Source: Clostridium sp. CAG:253 | GTDB taxonomy: Bacteria; Bacillota; Clostridia; Lachnospirales; Lachnospiraceae | Direction: 5' to 3' | DNA: 46,660 nucleotides | NCBI GenBank assembly: GCA_000436755.1 | Contig: FR887314.1 | Location: forward strand, 35,391 to 82,050 | Shown: one piece after another, positions 42,737 through 46,660 of the stretch | Layout of the letters: every line of letters begins with the position of its first letter | How positions within the stretch are numbered: position 1 is the stretch's first letter | Made by a program: the position numbers and the translations under genes | Notes under the pieces: generated by a model | The model's input: the letters and a program-made list of their open reading frames with translations, nothing else | Databases searched by the model: none | Told to the model about the DNA's origin: nothing

Positions 42737-45175
42737 ATGGATACATCTTTTTCATGGATAAAAGCATATGTTCCTGAACTTGATTGTACAGCTCAGGAAT
42801 ATACGGATGCGATGACTTTATCAGGCACAAAAGTTGAGGGATTTACTGAATTTGACAAGAACCTTGATAAAATTGTTGTAGGTAAGATAAATAAGATTGA
42901 GAAACATCCTGACGCAGACAAACTCGTTATTTGTCAGGTACAGGTGGACGAAGATGGCACAGAAGTACAGATTGTAACAGGAGCATCAAATGTGGCAGAA
43001 GGCCAGAAGGTACCGGTTGTTCTTGATGGAGGACATGTCGCAAGTTCACATAAAGACGGTGAGTCAGAAAACGGATTTAAGATAAAGAAAGGAAAACTCC
43101 GCGGTGTTGAATCATTCGGAATGATGTGTTCTATTGAGGAACTCGGTTCAACAACGGATATGTATCCTGATGCTGCAAAAGACGGAATTTACATTTTAAG
43201 TGATAATCCTGAGTACAAGGATGCAAAAATTGGCTCAGATGTGGTTGAACTTCTCGGACTTCATGATGTAAGATTTGAGTATGAGATAACATCAAACAGA
43301 GTAGACTGTTTCGGGATGATTGGTATTGCAAGAGAGGTTGCTGCAACATTTGGCAAGGAGCTTGTCGTACCGGAAGTTAAAGAGACAGGAAACAGTGAAG
43401 ATGTAAATGATTATATATCAGTAGATGTGAAAAATCCTGAGCTTTGCCCAAGATATACAGCGAGAGTTGTAAAGAACATTAAGATTGCACCGTCACCTGA
43501 ATGGATGCAGAGAAGACTTGCATCAGTCGGAATACGTCCTATAAACAATATCGTAGATATAACTAATTATGTTATGGAAGAATATGCACAGCCTATGCAT
43601 GCATATGACCTTGACAAGATTGAGGACAGAAAGATTATCGTAAGAAAAGCAGACAATGGGGAAAAGTTTGTTACACTCGATGGTCAGGAAAGAGAACTTG
43701 ATGACACAATGCTTATGATATGCGATGGAAAGAAGCCTGTTGGAATAGCAGGTATCATGGGTGGAGAAAACTCAATGATAACTGACGATGTAACGACAAT
43801 GCTTTTTGAGGCAGCGACATTTGACGGAACAAATATCAGACTTTCAGGAAAGAAACTTGGTATGCGTACTGATGCTCAGGCAAAGTTTGAAAAGGGACTC
43901 GACCCGAACAATGCAATAGAAGCCATGAACAGGGCATGCCAGCTTGTAGAGGAACTTGGTGCAGGCGAAGTTGTCGGCGGAGCAATAGATTATTATCCTG
44001 TAAAGAAAGAGCCGATAACAATACCTTACAATGTAGAAAAGATAAATGCACTTCTTGGAACAGACATTGATGAAGATACAATGGTAAAATATTTTGAAAA
44101 ACTTGACCTTACTGTTGATACAGATAAGAAAGAAGTTATCGTTCCTACATGGAGACAGGACCTTGAGAGACTTGCCGACCTTGCAGAAGAAGTAGCAAGA
44201 TTTTACGGATATGACAAGATTCCTATGACACTTCCAAAGAGTTCAGCAACAGCAGGAGGATTGTCTGAGAAACTTAAACATGAAAAAGCAGCGAGAATAG
44301 TAGTAGAGGGCTATGGATTTAATGAGGGAATGACATTCTCATTTGAGAGTCCGAAAATTTATGATAAGTTAAATCTTCCTGAGGATGATGTACTTAGAAA
44401 GAGCATAAAGATAACGAATCCTTTAGGTGAGGATTACAGTGTAATGAGAACATCTGCACTCGGTGGAATGCTCACATCACTTTCAACCAATTATAATAGA
44501 AGAAACAAGAACGTAAGACTTTATGAACTTGCCAATGTATATCTTCCAAAACAGCTTCCGCTTACTGAACTTCCGGATGAGCGTATGCAGCTTACACTCG
44601 GAATGTACGGGGACGGAGATTTCTTCACAATGAAAGGTGTTATAGAAACACTTATGTCAAAACTCGGTCTTAAGAAAAAGGCAGAGTATGACCCTCAGGC
44701 AGGAAAAGCATTCCTCCATCCGGGACGTCAGGCAAAAGTTATGTATGACGGAGTACAGATTGCTTATTTGGGAGAAGTTCATCCGACAGTACAGAAGAAT
44801 TTTGCAATCGGAGAGAGAACATATATTGCTGTAGTTGATATGAAAGCAATTATGGACAAGGCTGATTTTGAAGTAAAATATGAGGGTGTACCAAAATTCC
44901 CTGCTATGACAAGAGACATCAGTCTCAGCATGAAGAAAGAAGTTCTTGCAGGAGATGTAGAGAAAATCATAAGCAAAAAGGGTGGAAAACTTGTAGAGTC
45001 ATATGAACTTTTTGACGTATATGAGGGTTCACAGCTTAGCAAGGGATTTAAGTCACTTGCATACAAGATAGTATTCAGGGCAAAAGACCATACACTTAAA
45101 GATGACGAAGTAAATGCAGCAATGGATAAGATTATAAAGGCACTAGCTGAGATAGAAGTTGTTCTTCGTCAGTAA
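42737..45175 (+). CDS. pheT: Phenylalanine--tRNA ligase beta subunit
   Basis: An 812-residue subunit of the (alpha-beta)2 enzyme. Domains in order: EMAP/tRNA-binding OB fold (about 40-150, VGKINKIEKHPDADKL), B3/B4 editing domain (about 210-390), B5 domain (about 410-480), the catalytic-like core, and the C-terminal FDX-ACB anticodon-binding domain (about 720-812, FPAMTRDISL). The editing domain clears mischarged Tyr-tRNA-Phe. Length is normal. A GC-poor hairpin (TAAACAGGCA 45227-45236 with TGCCTGTTTA 45256-45265) follows as a likely terminator. Confidence 0.97.
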   Translation: MDTSFSWIKAYVPELDCTAQEYTDAMTLSGTKVEGFTEFDKNLDKIVVGKINKIEKHPDADKLVICQVQVDEDGTEVQIVTGASNVAEGQKVPVVLDGGHVASSHKDGESENGFKIKKGKLRGVESFGMMCSIEELGSTTDMYPDAAKDGIYILSDNPEYKDAKIGSDVVELLGLHDVRFEYEITSNRVDCFGMIGIAREVAATFGKELVVPEVKETGNSEDVNDYISVDVKNPELCPRYTARVVKNIKIAPSPEWMQRRLASVGIRPINNIVDITNYVMEEYAQPMHAYDLDKIEDRKIIVRKADNGEKFVTLDGQERELDDTMLMICDGKKPVGIAGIMGGENSMITDDVTTMLFEAATFDGTNIRLSGKKLGMRTDAQAKFEKGLDPNNAIEAMNRACQLVEELGAGEVVGGAIDYYPVKKEPITIPYNVEKINALLGTDIDEDTMVKYFEKLDLTVDTDKKEVIVPTWRQDLERLADLAEEVARFYGYDKIPMTLPKSSATAGGLSEKLKHEKAARIVVEGYGFNEGMTFSFESPKIYDKLNLPEDDVLRKSIKITNPLGEDYSVMRTSALGGMLTSLSTNYNRRNKNVRLYELANVYLPKQLPLTELPDERMQLTLGMYGDGDFFTMKGVIETLMSKLGLKKKAEYDPQAGKAFLHPGRQAKVMYDGVQIAYLGEVHPTVQKNFAIGERTYIAVVDMKAIMDKADFEVKYEGVPKFPAMTRDISLSMKKEVLAGDVEKIISKKGGKLVESYELFDVYEGSQLSKGFKSLAYKIVFRAKDHTLKDDEVNAAMDKIIKALAEIEVVLRQ

Positions 45176-45226
45176 TATAAGCAGGCATGGTTTAAAGCGT
45201 GCCCGGCGTATAAGATAAATTTATGA

Positions 45227-45268
45227 TAAACAGGCAGTATCGTTAAAAACGGAATTGCCTGTTTATTG
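45227..45268 (+). terminator. Probable terminator after pheT
   Basis: Perfect 10-bp arms TAAACAGGCA (45227-45236) and TGCCTGTTTA (45256-45265) with an inner CGTT/AACG stem; the T-tract is short and interrupted. Confidence 0.65.
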
Positions 45269-45428
45269 TGTAATAAAAATTTAATTATTTTAATATAGTA
45301 AAACTGATAAATTTAATATATTATGATATAATAAGCAAAGCGTGCTCATCTTAGGAGTTTCTGACGAAACTTCATTATGCGCGGAAATCATGTGCACAAA
45401 TTTAAGGCGCATGGGAATGGGGACTAAA

Positions 45429-45908
45429 ATGAAAAAGAAACATAAGTTTATAATAAAAGCTGTTTCGTGGATTTTATTTATAATATATCTTATAATGATG
45501 GTTTATTTTTTGTTTTTTAGTGAAATGCTTGGAAGAACACCGAGTGATACATATCACTATAATCTGAAGCCATTTACCGAAATACAGCGATATATGACAA
45601 ATTATAAAAAACTCGGCAGTTTTTACGTTATTTTAAATCTTATGGGAAATGTTATATGTTTTATGCCGTTGGGGTTTGTGTTACCAATTTTATCTGATAA
45701 AAACAGAAATATTTTTAAAGTTACACTTATATGTCTTTTATGTTCAATCGCAGTCGAATTGACACAGCTTATATCGAAACTTGGTTCCTGTGATGTAGAT
45801 GATGTTATTTTAAACACATCAGGCGGGATTTTGGGCTATATATGTTTTTTGATATGCATGTTTATATTCAGACATAAGACATCAAAGAAAAGGCGGAAGA
45901 AAAAGTAG
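45429..45908 (+). CDS. VanZ-like membrane protein
   Basis: A 159-residue integral membrane protein with four hydrophobic segments. The LNPFxE-type block (YNLKPFTEIQRY), NLMGNVICFMPLGFVLP and SIAVELTQLISKLGSCDVDDVILNTSGGILG match the VanZ family. VanZ gives low-level teicoplanin resistance in enterococci, but most family members are chromosomal proteins of unknown role. The frame is open from GTG 45342; GGGG at 45419-45422 is 6 bases before ATG 45429, so I use that. The upstream 87 bases are structured (see findings). The next gene starts 24 bases after the stop. Confidence 0.85.
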   Translation: MKKKHKFIIKAVSWILFIIYLIMMVYFLFFSEMLGRTPSDTYHYNLKPFTEIQRYMTNYKKLGSFYVILNLMGNVICFMPLGFVLPILSDKNRNIFKVTLICLLCSIAVELTQLISKLGSCDVDDVILNTSGGILGYICFLICMFIFRHKTSKKRRKKK

Positions 45909-45931
45909 AATATAGAGTATAGAGGAGTATT

Positions 45932-46267
45932 ATGTTTAAGAGAAAACGAAAAAAAGAAGGTGAACTGAGACTTACCGATAAAAAGCATCCTATATCGGGA
46001 ATATGGTCAGTTTTGATAGGAGTATTTGCACTTATTATGTTTATTGTCACATGCTTTATCTCAGGTGATAATGGCGGAAAAGGCGGAATTATAGTAGGTA
46101 TAGTGGGAATACTTTGTTTTATCATAAGTGTTTCAGGATTTATTTTATCGTGGATGAGTCTCAGAAAAGAAAATATAAGATATCTGTTTCCGACGATAGG
46201 TGCCGTTGTTAACGGATTGCAGATAATAGGTTATATGATAGTCTATATATGGGGGTCGTATATGTAG
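45932..46267 (+). CDS. Small unknown membrane protein (three predicted TM segments)
   Basis: A 111-residue protein. A basic, lysine/arginine-rich N-terminus (MFKRKRKKEG) and KKHPISGIWSVLIG lead into three hydrophobic segments at about 25-45, 52-75 and 85-108. I recognise a pattern found in small Lachnospiraceae membrane proteins of unknown function but cannot name a function. GAGGAG lies before the ATG. It probably shares a transcript with the VanZ-like gene. Bases 46268-46436 hold no gene that I can see; TATAAT at 46355-46360 may be the -10 of the next gene. Confidence 0.75.
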   Translation: MFKRKRKKEGELRLTDKKHPISGIWSVLIGVFALIMFIVTCFISGDNGGKGGIIVGIVGILCFIISVSGFILSWMSLRKENIRYLFPTIGAVVNGLQIIGYMIVYIWGSYM

Positions 46268-46436
46268 AAGAATTTAGATAAGTTCAGAATAAGTTCGTAT
46301 AATTTGTGCAAAAAGAATTAAAAAAATTATGTTTTTTGTAGAAAAAATAAAAGTTATAATCAGATTTATTAAACAGAAGAAATAATATATTTTATATTAC
46401 TGTTAAAAATCATATGGAAACGAGGAAGATTATTAT

Positions 46437-46660
46437 ATGGCAATGAACTTTTCAGAAGAAGAAAAAAAGAAAATGTTAGAAGATGATTCTGAAATTTATC
46501 AGAAGAGAGAAGATGGGCTTGACGCAAATAACGGAGAGCTGAAAAAATTAAAAGGGCGTCAGAAGAGAGAGTATTTCAGGCAGTATTATATGGGAACTGT
46601 GGCAGTTATTGTGGTGGTGGCAATTCTTGCAGTTCTGTTTTTTAAGAATGCCGTTGAGAA
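46437..46660 (+). CDS. Unknown membrane protein, 5' part only
   Basis: An ATG at 46437, with GAGGAAG (46422-46428) 8 bases upstream, opens a frame that runs off the window end. The 74 visible residues have an acidic and basic hydrophilic start (NFSEEEKKKMLEDDSE, KGRQKREYFRQYYMG) and then a TM helix (about 52-68, rich in V, I, A and L). The remainder should lie outside the cell, if the charged start stays inside. The family cannot be named from this part. Confidence 0.75.
   Translation, partial: MAMNFSEEEKKKMLEDDSEIYQKREDGLDANNGELKKLKGRQKREYFRQYYMGTVAVIVVVAILAVLFFKNAVE

Noticed and set aside
38817..45908. Glycopeptide resistance cluster (Ddl plus VanZ-like gene)
   Set aside because: No vanH, vanA or vanX homologues; Ddl lies with murF as normal, and the VanZ-like gene is 5.5 kb away behind pheST.
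1..46660. CRISPR array, tRNA/rRNA genes, insertion sequences, prophage or integrase
   Set aside because: No regularly spaced repeats, cloverleaf-type sequences, transposase or integrase products were seen on either strand.

Overview
The window is an AT-rich chromosomal stretch with short intergenic gaps, strong GGAGG-type ribosome binding sites, some TTG/GTG starts and a tRNA-dependent T-box leader. These point to a Firmicute. Gene content (UPF0210/ACT pair, GH94 cellobiose phosphorylase, CheV, CotH-type secreted protein, FtsA-like protein with a long tail, tig-clpP-clpX-lon-engB order) fits the Lachnospiraceae best, probably a motile, saccharolytic gut or rumen anaerobe. That placement is an inference. 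Most of the sequence is core genome, nearly all on the + strand; only the cellobiose phosphorylase is on the - strand.

Layout. 1-4567: end of a HAD phosphatase, a membrane-tethered trigger-factor-like foldase, an unknown one-TM coiled-coil protein, and an OmpR/HisKA two-component system. 4704-8089: a lipoprotein, CheV, and an acidic trans-membrane protein with a repeated short motif. 8210-10369: hisH, hisF, ung. 10567-13305: a large secreted CotH-kinase/InlB/Big2 protein. 13547-18383: the FtsA-like protein with an extended tail, a WalJ/YycJ-type metallohydrolase, an ACT-domain protein and a UPF0210 protein. 18631-19830: class I aminotransferase, followed by a structured repeat element and a stand-alone HipA-like kinase (20198-21310). 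21398-24929: two tandem pairs of aconitase-superfamily dehydratase subunits (small-large-small-large). Then thioredoxin, convergent with cellobiose phosphorylase; a NodB deacetylase lipoprotein; glmM. 30494-36951: protein quality control (tig, clpP, clpX, lon) and engB. 37029-41338: secreted NlpC/P60 hydrolase, ddl, murF (cell wall). 41391-45175: T-box leader with pheS-pheT. 45429-end: VanZ-like protein, a small membrane protein and the start of another membrane protein.

How they work together. Foldase, ClpXP and Lon cover protein folding and turnover; GlmM, Ddl, MurF, NlpC/P60 and the deacetylase cover peptidoglycan supply and remodelling; the two-component system and CheV provide sensing. 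I found no CRISPR array, tRNA, rRNA, insertion sequence or prophage. The least understood parts are the doubled dehydratase locus with non-canonical cluster loops, the FtsA-like protein with beta-grasp-like repeats, the acidic partner of CheV with four copies of an ED-x-MS motif, the orphan HipA-like kinase beside a palindromic repeat element, and several regulatory hairpins. No single feature proves a wholly new system.
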